Made by a program: the position numbers and the translations under genes | In this document: positions 7,450 through 14,823 of the stretch, one piece after another | Position numbering within the stretch: position 1 is the first letter of the stretch | Layout of the letters: every line of letters starts with the position of its first letter | Notes under the pieces: model-generated | Databases searched by the model: none | What the model was told of the DNA's origin: nothing | What the model saw: the letters and a program-made list of their open reading frames with translations, nothing else | From: a virus | DNA length: 64,000 bases | IMG/VR virus record: IMGVR_UViG_3300047550_003482 | Location: 26,420 to 90,419 of that record | Direction: 5' to 3' (one strand)

Positions 7450-7653
7450 TTACTTGGACAAGATTTCAAGAGTCAGACTATGCAGATAGTCCATTTCTTC
7501 ATTAGTCACATAGAAGTCAGTCAGAGGATCCCAATATTGCCCACCCTTGGGATCGTAGTAAAGAACACGACCGTTAGCGTAGAAGAACGGGCCTTCCAAA
7601 CCCTTACGGGGCTGCCAACGAGCATCACGTTCACGCAAAATACGATAGCCCAT
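7450..7653 (-). CDS. Hypothetical protein
   Basis: 67 residues with an aromatic, glycine-rich centre (FFYANGRVLYYDPKGGQYWD). Own promoter at 7683-7711. No family recognised. Confidence 0.65.
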   Translation of the reverse strand: MGYRILRERDARWQPRKGLEGPFFYANGRVLYYDPKGGQYWDPLTDFYVTNEEMDYLHSLTLEILSK

Positions 7654-7682
7654 TTGTTTTCCTCTTTAACGACGACAATGAT

Positions 7683-7711
7683 AGTATAGTTTATTTGGAA
7701 TTATTTGTCAA
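7683..7711 (-). promoter_or_regulatory. Sigma-70-type early promoter
   Basis: TTGACA (7706-7711), 17-bp spacer, TATACT (7683-7688) on the minus strand. The -35 lies inside the 3' end of the preceding gene (7691-7987), so no terminator separates the units. Confidence 0.8.
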
Positions 7712-7987
7712 ATTTTTCCTCATAGATTCAATTATCTCTGCCGCCTCTTCCAATAAATCTGCAATACGATCTGGACGACCTTCCTGTACACTTTTTCTGT
7801 CTTTGATTGACCTGCGAATTTCTGCACGTTTTTTCAATCTATACACAATATCATTTGTGTCTTCCGTTTTGGTAGCGGGACATTCATCATCTTTTGTATT
7901 AATAAACAACACAGCATTACATGCAGAACAATACGTAAGATCAGGCATACCAAATGCTGATTCATCGTTTACCCACTGATGTTTCAT
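7691..7987 (-). CDS. Hypothetical protein with CxxC knuckle
   Basis: 98 residues. YCSACNAVLFI near residue 19 and a later CPATK could bind zinc. The second half is basic and helical (LKKRAEIRRSIKDRK), ending in an amphipathic helix. Start overlaps the stop of the AAWS protein gene (ATGA). Confidence 0.65.
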   Translation of the reverse strand: MKHQWVNDESAFGMPDLTYCSACNAVLFINTKDDECPATKTEDTNDIVYRLKKRAEIRRSIKDRKSVQEGRPDRIADLLEEAAEIIESMRKNLTNNSK

Positions 7988-8424
7988 AGTTCACACTCCA
8001 ATTCATTAATTCGTTCAAACGCAACCACTGCTGGTAGCAATAGAATTGCTGCTGGGTCTTCACTAAGTATAGACCAAACACGTAGATGATCACTGGGCAT
8101 TTCTAGGTATTTACTGGCGTCATCATATGCGATTAGGGCTGCTGCCGCACCCATAGCCGCACCCATAGCCGCATTCCAAGCCGTATCCCGAGCCGCATGC
8201 AAAGTCACACTCAAAGCCGCATCCCACGCCGCAAGCCAAGCCGCACTCCAAGCCGCATCCCGAGCCGCACTCCAAGCCGCACTCCAAGCCGCACTCCAAG
8301 CCGCATCCCGAGCCGCATGCCGAGCCACACCCCAAAACGCATCCCAAATTTCAGGATGTGACTTTACTGACTCAAGTACCCGATCAATATGATGGGCATT
8401 AGGTAAGTAGCTCCATGCGTTCAT
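7984..8424 (-). CDS. AAWS-repeat protein, copy 2
   Basis: 146 residues from ATG at 8424, which overlaps the stop of copy 1 and follows GGAGTG. Layout: conserved head (AWSYLPNAHHIDRVLE, SHPEIWDA), about 65 residues of four-residue repeats of the type AAWS/AARD, and a conserved tail (IAYDDASKYLEM, LPAVVAFERINELE). The repeat would form a long helix with Trp on one face. DNA repeats are 12 bp, so all three minus-strand frames are open here; the flanks shared with copy 1 and the overlaps fix this frame. Function unknown. Confidence 0.8.
   Translation of the reverse strand: MNAWSYLPNAHHIDRVLESVKSHPEIWDAFWGVARHAARDAAWSAAWSAAWSAARDAAWSAAWLAAWDAALSVTLHAARDTAWNAAMGAAMGAAAALIAYDDASKYLEMPSDHLRVWSILSEDPAAILLLPAVVAFERINELECEL
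8137..8340 (-). repeat. 12-bp tandem repeat array, copy 2
   Basis: Imperfect units such as GCGGCTTGGAGT and GCGGCTCGGGAT read on the minus strand, each encoding A-A-W-S or A-A-R-D. The array lies wholly inside the coding region 7984-8424 and differs in unit order and number from the array at 8577-8755. Confidence 0.85.
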
Positions 8425-8834
8425 ACACACTCCAATTCATTAATTCGTTCAAACGCAACCACTGCTGGTAGCAATAGAATTGCTGCTGGGTCTTCACTGA
8501 GAATTGCCCAGATACGTAGATGATCACTGGGCATTTCTAGGTATTTACTGGCGTCATCATATGCGATTAGGGCTGCTGCCGCACCCATAGCCGCACCCAT
8601 AGCCGCATGCCGAGCCGCACTCCAAGCCGCATCCCGAGCCGCATCCCGAGCCGCATGCCGAGCCGCACTCCAAGCCGCATCCCGAGCCGCACTCCAAGCC
8701 GCACTCCAAGCCGCATTCCAAGCCGCACTCCAAGCCGCATTCCAAGCCGCATCCCAAATTTCAGGATGTGATTTCAATGACTCAAGTACCCGATCAATGT
8801 GATGGGCATTAGGCAAATGACTCCATGCACTCAT
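8421..8834 (-). CDS. AAWS-repeat protein, copy 1
   Basis: 137 residues. Same head, repeat and tail as the downstream copy: AWSHLPNAHHIDRVLES, then AAWNAAWSAAW-type repeats (residues about 28-83), then MGAAAALIAYDDASKYLEM. The tails of the two copies are almost identical at DNA level, so this is a recent tandem duplication. Start overlaps the stop of the RNA ligase gene. The C-terminal codons of ELECV contain GGAGTG, which serves as the ribosome site of copy 2. Confidence 0.8.
   Translation of the reverse strand: MSAWSHLPNAHHIDRVLESLKSHPEIWDAAWNAAWSAAWNAAWSAAWSAARDAAWSAARHAARDAARDAAWSAARHAAMGAAMGAAAALIAYDDASKYLEMPSDHLRIWAILSEDPAAILLLPAVVAFERINELECV
8577..8755 (-). repeat. 12-bp tandem repeat array, copy 1
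   Basis: Units of GCGGCTTGGAGT type inside the coding region 8421-8834. The 12-bp period keeps frame when units are gained or lost, giving in-frame length variation. Confidence 0.85.
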
Positions 8835-9748
8835 ACAGCATTCTCCATGTAGTTCCTAACCCACTCCAACCGTTGTTGTTCGGTCATCGCGGTATATTCT
8901 ACAATGTTTTCACGAATATGGTCGATCAACCCATGATATTCTTCATCAATGTTACGCTTGACATCGTTCTTCAGGTCTACCAACTTATCGGTACGCGGAT
9001 TACGAGCCACCCACTTGTTTACCAAGTAATACGGGCTCTTGATCTTGGTAGATACTCCATCATCCGTGTAAATTACATAACCTTCGTGACGGCACTCCTT
9101 TACCATTTCCTGAACACGGCCCATGTTGGTTACCGTACATTCAGGCGTATAGCAACCCAATTCTTGCGCCAATTCACGCAAGATAAAGCTATCATGCTGT
9201 ACCCGTGAACCCCACACATTTTCACGATAACCCAACAAATACATGCCTTCTTTCTCAGGAACAATGTGCGGATCGTCAACATGACAACATTCAAACATGA
9301 AGGTCATGCCACGCAAATCACTACGGCTGAACACCAAACACCAGTCCTGATAGTTATACTTTTGACGGATCAATTGCTTGACCATTTCAACGTATTCGCT
9401 ATCCAATGAACCAGTAGTGCTGATCAACAGATCACCATTGTACCAAGTAACGGATGCCATAAAGCCATTGACTTTACGGAAAGCAGTTACCTTGGTATCA
9501 AAGCCAATTTTAGGAGCACGGCTTTCAATACCGAAGTTATAGATTTTTTGAAATGGATATGCTACGATATTAAATTCGTCAGTAATGACCGCACCACGAC
9601 AATGCTCTAAATATTCGTTCCATGTGTTGTTAAAAAATACAGTTTTTTTGTACTTTAATACGGAAAGTTCTGGATAGATAGTTGATTTCTTCATTGAAAC
9701 CAATTTAGGATTATTCAAAACATACTGTTTCAATTTTTCTTGGAACAT
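8831..9748 (-). CDS. rnlA: T4 RNA ligase 1-family ATP-dependent RNA ligase
   Basis: 305 residues. Nucleotidyltransferase motif I is FRKVNGFMASV with Lys92 as the adenylated lysine (K-x-N-G). The upstream CRGAVI (Arg51) matches the conserved R-G before the active site in T4 Rnl1. Later blocks MTFMFECCHVDDPHIV and HEGYVIYTDDGVSTKIKSPYY match motifs IIIa and IV-V (E-G-x-V, then K-x-K). It joins RNA ends; in T4 this repairs host tRNAs cut by anticodon nucleases. No Pnk partner is visible in this window. Length is shorter than T4 Rnl1 (374), mostly at the C terminus. Confidence 0.9.
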   Translation of the reverse strand: MFQEKLKQYVLNNPKLVSMKKSTIYPELSVLKYKKTVFFNNTWNEYLEHCRGAVITDEFNIVAYPFQKIYNFGIESRAPKIGFDTKVTAFRKVNGFMASVTWYNGDLLISTTGSLDSEYVEMVKQLIRQKYNYQDWCLVFSRSDLRGMTFMFECCHVDDPHIVPEKEGMYLLGYRENVWGSRVQHDSFILRELAQELGCYTPECTVTNMGRVQEMVKECRHEGYVIYTDDGVSTKIKSPYYLVNKWVARNPRTDKLVDLKNDVKRNIDEEYHGLIDHIRENIVEYTAMTEQQRLEWVRNYMENAV

Positions 9749-9779
9749 ATTGAACTTTCATTGTTTCGTGTATAAATAT

Positions 9780-9808
9780 ACTGTAACACAAAATATATTT
9801 TGTGTCAA
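9780..9808 (-). promoter_or_regulatory. Candidate promoter of the RNA ligase gene with embedded palindrome
   Basis: Minus strand TTGACA (9803-9808), 17 bp, TACAGT (9780-9785, four of six matches). The spacer is almost filled by the perfect 20-bp palindrome at 9786-9805. Confidence 0.6.
9786..9805. promoter_or_regulatory. 20-bp perfect palindrome, candidate operator
   Basis: ACACAAAATATATTTTGTGT is its own reverse complement. It lies between the -35 and -10 of the ligase promoter and upstream of the divergent GIY-YIG gene, the expected position for a dimeric repressor that could control both. As RNA it would also form a hairpin. Confidence 0.65.
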
Positions 9809-9873
9809 CAAAAATGTCCTTCGCGGTACTGGTAATACCCAAGGACTCTAACAGTTGAAAAGGAACTATCAGC

Positions 9874-10560
9874 ATGAATATTTATTACGTTTATGCCTGG
9901 CTTAGAAATGATGGCACACCATATTATATAGGCAAAGGCAAAGGGAACAGAGCATATTTAAAAGGTCGGTTGTTCAAACCTCTTGATTCAAGAAGAATCA
10001 TTATAGTTGAAGCCAATTTAACAGAAATAGGAGCACTTGCGTTAGAACGTCGAATGATTCGTTGGTACGGACGAGAAGATTTAGGTACGGGTATTCTTAA
10101 AAATAAAACTGATGGAGGTGATGGTGTAACCAACACTCGCCTGACCCCGAAACAAAAACTTGCAAAAGGTCGTAAAAAAGATCAGCATTCAAATTTTGGT
10201 AAATTTGGTTCAGAAAATAGAGCAGCAAAAGAATACATAGTTATTACGCCAAATAGCCAACTCATCAAAATCAAAGGATTACATCAGTTTTGTAAGGAAA
10301 ATAATTTGTTATTGTCTAACGTTTCTTGGCACATAAATGGTGAAAACAAAAACGGAAAAATATTAAGCAATGTCTGTGGATATAGATTTTTTAAATATTC
10401 TGAAGAATTGCTTAAGAAATTCCAAGAACATATACCTCCATTTATTAAACCAAAACGAGGATCAGGAAAAATTAAATTTATTTGTAGATTGTCTGATAAA
10501 AAAGAATTAAGTAAGGCATCTGCTTCATTATGCATGCCTTACTTAAGGGAATATTTTTAA
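9874..10560 (+). CDS. GIY-YIG homing endonuclease (plus strand)
   Basis: 228 residues. N-terminal [19 protein letters not shown] gives the GIY-YIG motif; [27 protein letters not shown] carries the catalytic region. A short GIY-YIG core is followed by a basic linker and C-terminal motifs such as [15 protein letters not shown] and GYRFFKYS, typical of modular homing nucleases with DNA-binding repeats. AAAGGAAC precedes the ATG. It lies antisense between the RNA ligase gene and the promoter at 10614-10642, suggesting insertion into an existing transcription unit. A terminator hairpin follows. Confidence 0.9.
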   Translation: MNIYYVYAWLRNDGTPYYIGKGKGNRAYLKGRLFKPLDSRRIIIVEANLTEIGALALERRMIRWYGREDLGTGILKNKTDGGDGVTNTRLTPKQKLAKGRKKDQHSNFGKFGSENRAAKEYIVITPNSQLIKIKGLHQFCKENNLLLSNVSWHINGENKNGKILSNVCGYRFFKYSEELLKKFQEHIPPFIKPKRGSGKIKFICRLSDKKELSKASASLCMPYLREYF

Positions 10561-10581
10561 TTATCACGCTTTCAATTGATT

Positions 10582-10610
10582 AGATCGGACAATACCGATC
10601 TCACTATTTT
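10582..10610 (+). terminator. Candidate Rho-independent terminator of the GIY-YIG gene
   Basis: Arms AGATCGG (10582-10588) and CCGATCT (10595-10601) with a 6-nt loop, then CACTATTTTT. Only the plus strand has the T-run, matching the gene ending at 10560. Confidence 0.6.
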
Positions 10611-10613
10611 TGT

Positions 10614-10642
10614 AGTATAGCGTAAAGCAGATTTATCGTCAA
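10614..10642 (-). promoter_or_regulatory. Sigma-70-type promoter overlapping a stop codon
   Basis: TTGACG (10637-10642), 17-bp spacer, TATACT (10614-10619) on the minus strand. The TGA of the upstream 55-residue gene is part of the -35. Transcripts would run antisense through the GIY-YIG gene towards the RNA ligase gene. Confidence 0.78.
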
Positions 10643-10806
10643 GAGTTGTTATCACGCTCCAGACGATCCAGAATCCTGGTGATCTTACGCTTGTGAACCT
10701 TGGCCACGGTCCTGCGATGCTTGGGAGCCGGGCCGCAGCAGGTGCAGAACCAGCCGCCAGGGCCAACGCGGCAGTGATGACGAGCATTGAACAGATTGGT
10801 CTTCAT
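10639..10806 (-). CDS. Small Cys-rich conserved phage protein
   Basis: 55 residues, not the longer overlapping frame at 10572-10787. It starts MKTNLFNARHHCRVGPGG and continues WFCTCCGPAPKHRR, then a basic helix (KVHKRKITRILDRLERD). HHC plus CTCC could bind zinc. I recall the HHCRVGPGGWFC motif from other phages. GAGAGC precedes the ATG and a strong promoter stands at 10833-10861. Confidence 0.75.
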   Translation of the reverse strand: MKTNLFNARHHCRVGPGGWFCTCCGPAPKHRRTVAKVHKRKITRILDRLERDNNS

Positions 10807-10832
10807 AGTTTGCTCTCTACTTCAGAAGTCTT

Positions 10833-10861
10833 AGTATAGCAGTGTTCGTATTTTCTGTCAA
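10833..10861 (-). promoter_or_regulatory. Sigma-70-type early promoter
   Basis: TTGACA (10856-10861), 17-bp spacer, TATACT (10833-10838), minus strand, for the 55-residue gene starting at 10806. Confidence 0.82.
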
Positions 10862-10911
10862 GAAATAGTATATTTTCAATTAGTTTCATTTGCCAAGGTA
10901 TTAGTAATGGT

Positions 10912-10919
10912 GATAAATA
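10912..10919 (+). promoter_or_regulatory. GATAAATA motif (late-promoter-like)
   Basis: GATAAATA lies 5 bases before the ATG at 10925. It matches the AT-rich late-type element seen at other gene heads, but the spacing leaves little room for a leader, so it may only be fortuitous here. Confidence 0.35.
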
Positions 10920-10924
10920 TTTAT

Positions 10925-12352
10925 ATGAAATATAGCGAAATCAAACCCGTAGCCGAAGCTAGAAAACGTAGTGATGTAAATCTAACTATTCCAGTAAATG
11001 CCTGGATAAATAATTATTTTCGTGATGCCGAGCAACGTGGTGATAGTGTAGGTAATAGCGTCGTGTTAAATCTTTTCGTCAGCCTAACTGCTATACCTAA
11101 GTTGGGTATCAATCCGCGATCACATTACAATACACCAATGGGTATATATGCATATCCAGTAGAATATGTACTTGAAAAAGTTGGTCGTAAATTGCCACTA
11201 GATTTTTTACCATTCGCCGGTGACCAACCTTGGGTTAATATATTCCGTGTTAGTGAAAATAGCAACGTGATTGATTTGGATGAAGTTACTGAAGACATGT
11301 ACAATGACTATTGTCAACGTTTTTCTGAAATACTAAGCAAAAGCCACAAATCTCCGATAGAAAGAACTAATAAAATAGTTGCTGTTCTTAAAGACGAAGC
11401 CAATAGAGAGGCAAGAGTAAAAACTCCTGGTGGCAAACTATGGTATGTTTCTATGGAAGTTAGTAAAGAAATAGCAGACCTTTATGTGGAAAAATCAAGA
11501 TCATTAAGTTGGAACAAATTATTTAGAGATGTTGGTATAGATGGTTTCATTGATATGGGTAAGGGAATTATACATCCTAGTGAACCTACACAGGCTGTAT
11601 TTTTTAGTATGAAACCTATACAGGTATTAGATCGTGTTGAAAACAAATATAGTCCTGATCGTAGAGAAAAAAGCCAACTCAAAGGTCAGGCCAAAAAAGA
11701 AGAATTTGAACGATTGATTAAAGAATTTAGACAAGTATTAGCCACGGGTGATATTAAAGAAATAGAGTATTGGATGTCCGACGCAACAATGCGAAGTGAT
11801 ATAAAACCTAGTGTTTGGGTAAATAAAATACCTGTAAATTTAAGAGCAAAATACTTGATAAGAAATCCACATAGCTTGATGCAATTAACTAAGCCAACAA
11901 AATCTGACTATTTTAGTGCTATGGTTGGCAATCCATATAGGATAATATCCTATTTCAGAACACTTTATGATAAGGATGTATATGCATCTAATGGACTTTG
12001 GACTAAATTCTTAACACCACAAGAATTAGCACAAGCATTGTATCAATCAAAAAATTATGCTATTGGTAAAATAGGAGATGAAAGTGTACAAGATTTGTTT
12101 CGTTATATAAAGTTTGATGCCAAAAATATTGGTATTGATTTAACTAAACCCGCTAATTCTGTGGTGTTAACGGCATTAATAAATCTTAATCCTATGGTGT
12201 TTACAAATATGCTTGCAGTATATGCAAATGACGGCAAAATGTTAGGCAAAGATATTTACGAGTATGCTTTGTCTGTGGCAGATGGAAAAGAAAAAGCTGA
12301 AATTACCAAATACTGGAATTATTACAATCAATCTTTAGATTCCCAAGCTTGA
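10925..12352 (+). CDS. Large conserved phage protein of unknown function
   Basis: 475 residues from MKYSEIKPVAEARKRSD; an in-frame ATG at 10907 would add six. Conserved-looking blocks: LFVSLTAIPKLGINPRSHYN, TPMGIYAYPVEYVLE, LPFAGDQPWVNIFRV and GIIHPSEPTQAVFFSMKP. The arrangement of a GIYAYP strand and a late EPTQAVFF strand faintly recalls ADP-ribosyltransferase folds, but I cannot place a complete R-S-E triad. The C-terminal 200 residues are helical. It is one of only seven plus-strand genes. It overlaps the convergent gene at its 3' end by 25 bases. Confidence 0.8.
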   Translation: MKYSEIKPVAEARKRSDVNLTIPVNAWINNYFRDAEQRGDSVGNSVVLNLFVSLTAIPKLGINPRSHYNTPMGIYAYPVEYVLEKVGRKLPLDFLPFAGDQPWVNIFRVSENSNVIDLDEVTEDMYNDYCQRFSEILSKSHKSPIERTNKIVAVLKDEANREARVKTPGGKLWYVSMEVSKEIADLYVEKSRSLSWNKLFRDVGIDGFIDMGKGIIHPSEPTQAVFFSMKPIQVLDRVENKYSPDRREKSQLKGQAKKEEFERLIKEFRQVLATGDIKEIEYWMSDATMRSDIKPSVWVNKIPVNLRAKYLIRNPHSLMQLTKPTKSDYFSAMVGNPYRIISYFRTLYDKDVYASNGLWTKFLTPQELAQALYQSKNYAIGKIGDESVQDLFRYIKFDAKNIGIDLTKPANSVVLTALINLNPMVFTNMLAVYANDGKMLGKDIYEYALSVADGKEKAEITKYWNYYNQSLDSQA

Positions 12353-12549
12353 TGAACAACAATCCAATCTTCTAAGCAATCTTCAAAACTATAGTTTTCA
12401 TCAACATAGGATCGTTCATATTTTTCACACATATTGCTGTACCAATCGGGCCAATATGTTCGTCTAATATCATCTTCACTGACCGTATCTATGCAATTAT
12501 TATCAGCTGGTCTGCTAGGATCACGTATAACATATGAAAAATATCGCAT
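12328..12549 (-). CDS. Conserved small phage protein
   Basis: 73 residues. FSYVIRDPSRPADNNCIDTV and YSFEDCLEDWIVVHQAWE are patterns I recall from several phage genomes, always hypothetical. Its 3' end overlaps the 3' end of the convergent plus-strand gene. Confidence 0.72.
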   Translation of the reverse strand: MRYFSYVIRDPSRPADNNCIDTVSEDDIRRTYWPDWYSNMCEKYERSYVDENYSFEDCLEDWIVVHQAWESKD

Positions 12550-12594
12550 AACTATATTTATGTTAAAACTTCATTTGGATACTCATCACTTGGC

Positions 12595-12708
12595 CTAAAA
12601 ACATATTCTGGACGTCACCATTCCAGCCACTATATTAAGAAATGCAGAGTTCATGTGTCTTTGAAGGTCAACTTCGGTAAATTGCATTAGATCAATACTT
12701 TTAGTCAT
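12595..12708 (-). CDS. Possible very small ORF
   Basis: 37 residues (MTKSIDLMQFTEVDLQRHMN...). The gap 12550-12724 contains nothing else convincing. The ribosome site is weak. The neighbouring frame is also open at the 3' end (WNGDVQNMFLGQVMS), so a frameshifted or decayed gene is equally possible. Confidence 0.3.
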   Translation of the reverse strand: MTKSIDLMQFTEVDLQRHMNSAFLNIVAGMVTSRICF

Positions 12709-12724
12709 TTTTAAGTCTTTCTTG

Positions 12725-13066
12725 TTAACAGGTTACTCTTGTAGGGCAATCATTACGAGTACAAACATATCCATATGGTTTGCCGTCTGCACCTATACCA
12801 CACACTGGACAACCTTTATTGATGTCAATTGGTTTAAAGGTTCGCGGGTTCCAATATTTTTCTGTTATAGGCAAAGTAGATTTAAGCTCATCAACATCTT
12901 TAATTAATTGGTTATATCCTGAATTTGCTTCTTGCTTTCCTTGATTATACCCTACTTCATATACCAAGTCAAGCATAGGTTTAATACGAGCAATCAGTGC
13001 CGTACCAACGTCGCTTAACGCCGTTGTGACCTTGTTAATTGTTTCTTCTTTATGTTTTTTATTCAT
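12725..13066 (-). CDS. Hypothetical protein with C-terminal zinc ribbon
   Basis: 113 residues from MNKKHKEETI; GGGAG precedes this ATG. A helical N-terminal half (VGTALIARIKPMLDLVYEVGYNQG) is followed by CPVCGIGADGKPYGYVC and NDCPTRVTC, a four- to five-Cys zinc ribbon. The start overlaps the end of the ATP-grasp gene. Confidence 0.68.
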   Translation of the reverse strand: MNKKHKEETINKVTTALSDVGTALIARIKPMLDLVYEVGYNQGKQEANSGYNQLIKDVDELKSTLPITEKYWNPRTFKPIDINKGCPVCGIGADGKPYGYVCTRNDCPTRVTC

Positions 13067-13844
13067 GATACTCCCATAATGCTTTGAAAACGGCTGATAC
13101 GTCATTTTCATAGAATCCACTGCTATTGATACAGTTAAACTCTATTACTTTGACACGATTGTTTACCAGCGCAGTGTCCATGACTACACAATCATATGGT
13201 AGCCATTCATCAGCTATCGCTTGTGATTCCATTATAACATCAGGATCAACTTCACGCAACTTTCTCAGTTGACCATGTGCCCGATATAGCGAACCACTGA
13301 TAATTTTTCCACCAACAATAAACCAACGCCATTCTGCTTGAATAGTTTTTGGTGTTGCCAGTATAATTTTGGTTTCTGGATTTAATCCATATGATCCTTG
13401 CTCTCCGCGCTTATAGCTATCAATCATGCTTTTTAGATGCTCTAAAAGTTCAGAAGCATGATCTACGTATCCGCTAAAATGCTTTAAGTCTGCGTCTGGA
13501 CGCATGAAATAATATTCATCACTATTGGTCAAAAAAGAACAGGCATCTTCTGCCGTGAATACATTTTCTCCATTAAGCATATCACAACGATGTTTCATAG
13601 CATTGGTGTAGGTCATTACATCTGGATCAAAATGTAATCCCCGCCACCCTCGTTGAAATGCCAGTGTAGTGAATAGAGTAGAACCATAGGGAATATAATC
13701 AATACCTTCTATTAAAGTGTCTGATGTAATTTCTCTGGTAAATGGAATAACTCCAACAAATTCGTGTGGATAATTTTTTACAGCCTGTTTGACTAATGTC
13801 AACTGCTGTTCATTCATTAGATTATGTTGAATCAGGAATTTCAC
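13059..13844 (-). CDS. ATP-grasp domain protein (DUF4343-like)
   Basis: 261 residues from a GTG at 13844 preceded by GGAG; no ATG fits the family start (VKFLIQHNLMNEQQL). Features: GVIPFTREITS, DYIPYGSTLF, FMRPDADLKHFSG, KIILATPKTIQAEWRWFIVGGKI with the ATP-binding Glu/Arg, SGSLYRAHGQL, VVMDTALV and KVIEFNCINSSGFY, the Mg-binding E-x-N. ATP-grasp enzymes ligate an acid to an amine; here the substrate is unknown. It overlaps the upstream gene by 23 bases. Confidence 0.82.
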   Translation of the reverse strand: MKFLIQHNLMNEQQLTLVKQAVKNYPHEFVGVIPFTREITSDTLIEGIDYIPYGSTLFTTLAFQRGWRGLHFDPDVMTYTNAMKHRCDMLNGENVFTAEDACSFLTNSDEYYFMRPDADLKHFSGYVDHASELLEHLKSMIDSYKRGEQGSYGLNPETKIILATPKTIQAEWRWFIVGGKIISGSLYRAHGQLRKLREVDPDVIMESQAIADEWLPYDCVVMDTALVNNRVKVIEFNCINSSGFYENDVSAVFKALWEYHE

Positions 13845-14112
13845 TTGTATCTCCATCATCCTTTGTACGTTGACCATCTGGTCCTGTAATATTGTATCTG
13901 CCACCACATTTGGCACAATAGAACCAAGACCAACCAAAACCATTATTGTGGAAATTACCGCCACGATGTCCTTCTTGAAAGCATTCTTGTCTAATTTGCC
14001 TCAATGCAGGATAGTAGACAGTTCTATCGTATTCACGCATGAGTTCTTCATTCTTTTTGCGACGGTCACGTTCCAATTCACGGTATCGTTCCCAGATCCA
14101 ATCTTTGCTCAT
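13822..14112 (-). CDS. Conserved phage protein with zinc knuckle
   Basis: 96 residues. Charged helical start (WERYRELERDRRKKNEEL), then HNNGFGWSWFYCAKCGGRYN with a CxxC pair, and an acidic tail. The start overlaps the end of the frameshifted small gene by ATGA. Function unknown. Confidence 0.7.
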   Translation of the reverse strand: MSKDWIWERYRELERDRRKKNEELMREYDRTVYYPALRQIRQECFQEGHRGGNFHNNGFGWSWFYCAKCGGRYNITGPDGQRTKDDGDTSEIPDST

Positions 14113-14229
14113 CCACCACTCCTAACTATGAAATTTGGATCAAATTCTACTTCAACTTGGAATGTATGTTTGGTTTCTTCGTTTGTTGTCTTCTAGTTGT
14201 TTGAATTGTGTGTTGAATTCTGCTGTCAT
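14109..14229 (-). pseudogene. Small gene split by a +1 frameshift
   Basis: The frame opening at 14229 (MTAEFNTQFKQLEDN) ends after 25 residues. The +1 frame continues EETKHTFQVEVEFDPN and ends with a TGA that overlaps the ATG of the next gene (ATGA), while the start overlaps the stop of the DUF3307 gene in the same way. Dropping one A in the AACAAACG stretch restores one 39-residue protein. Either a true mutation, an assembly error, or programmed shifting. Confidence 0.6.
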
Positions 14230-14591
14230 GATGTAACCAATGCTACTAATCCAATATATGTAAGAGCATGTAAGAATTGATCCACCCCTAACAGCCACCA
14301 AAACTGTTCGTGTGTTGTTGGTCCCCATCCTAATCTCTTATTAAGATTCATTTTAGTCCAATCAATATGATAGTGAATAATCATATCAGCTAAAAAGAAA
14401 TAGATTGCTGCCAATGGAGCATACCAAACAAAACAAAGATATGTTCCTAGCCCATGAAGTCCTGCATGAAGAATACCGCCAGGATGACCGTAGGTGCCTT
14501 TGTTACTCCATTGATACCGAACCTGTAAGGGAAAATCTACGATGAAGTGTTTAGTAAACAACAAAGTAATAAGGATTAATGTATCGTTCAT
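14226..14591 (-). CDS. DUF3307-family integral membrane protein
   Basis: 121 residues with four hydrophobic segments. Family signature: LLFTKHFIVDFPLQ near the start, GILHAGLHGLGTYLC, FFLADMIIHYHIDWTKM and the GWGPTTHEQFWWLLGVDQFLHALTYI end. His and Asp residues inside the helices suggest a membrane metal site. Function of the family is not known. Shared ATGA junction with the following small gene. Confidence 0.85.
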   Translation of the reverse strand: MNDTLILITLLFTKHFIVDFPLQVRYQWSNKGTYGHPGGILHAGLHGLGTYLCFVWYAPLAAIYFFLADMIIHYHIDWTKMNLNKRLGWGPTTHEQFWWLLGVDQFLHALTYIGLVALVTS

Positions 14592-14592
14592 A

Positions 14593-14823
14593 TCATACTA
14601 CCTTTCCAAGTACTCCTCGGATAAGACCGTCAAGTTCATGTTGATAGTCTTTTCCGATTCTACGTTTTTGCCAGATTGTTTCTAGCAGCACACGCATTTC
14701 CTCACCATCAACATATTTGGTATTATAATCCATCCCCCTATTTTCAAGTTCTTCAATTAGATCGTCAGTATCAAATTCTGACAAATCAACTTCAACTTCT
14801 GCGGTAACGTATTTCATTGGCAT
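14593..14823 (-). CDS. Small acidic conserved phage protein
   Basis: 76 residues. YVTAEVEVDLSEFDTDDLIEELENRG is a pattern I recall in many phages. GGAG lies 8 bases before the ATG. It overlaps the stop of the upstream NERI gene by one base. Confidence 0.7.
   Translation of the reverse strand: MPMKYVTAEVEVDLSEFDTDDLIEELENRGMDYNTKYVDGEEMRVLLETIWQKRRIGKDYQHELDGLIRGVLGKVV

Noticed and set aside
8123-8757. Open frames rich in Gly/Cys/Leu (GLECG-type and LGMR-type) across both repeat arrays
   Set aside because: They are alternative readings of the 12-bp repeat. Only the AAWS frame has conserved flanks, ribosome sites and ATGA junctions.
10572-10787. 71-residue Ala-rich minus-strand frame
   Set aside because: Shadow of the 55-residue Cys-rich gene at 10639-10806, which has a ribosome site, promoter and recognisable motif.
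12550-12724. Confident gene in the 175-base gap
   Set aside because: Two short frames are open with no good ribosome site; kept only as a low-confidence ORF.
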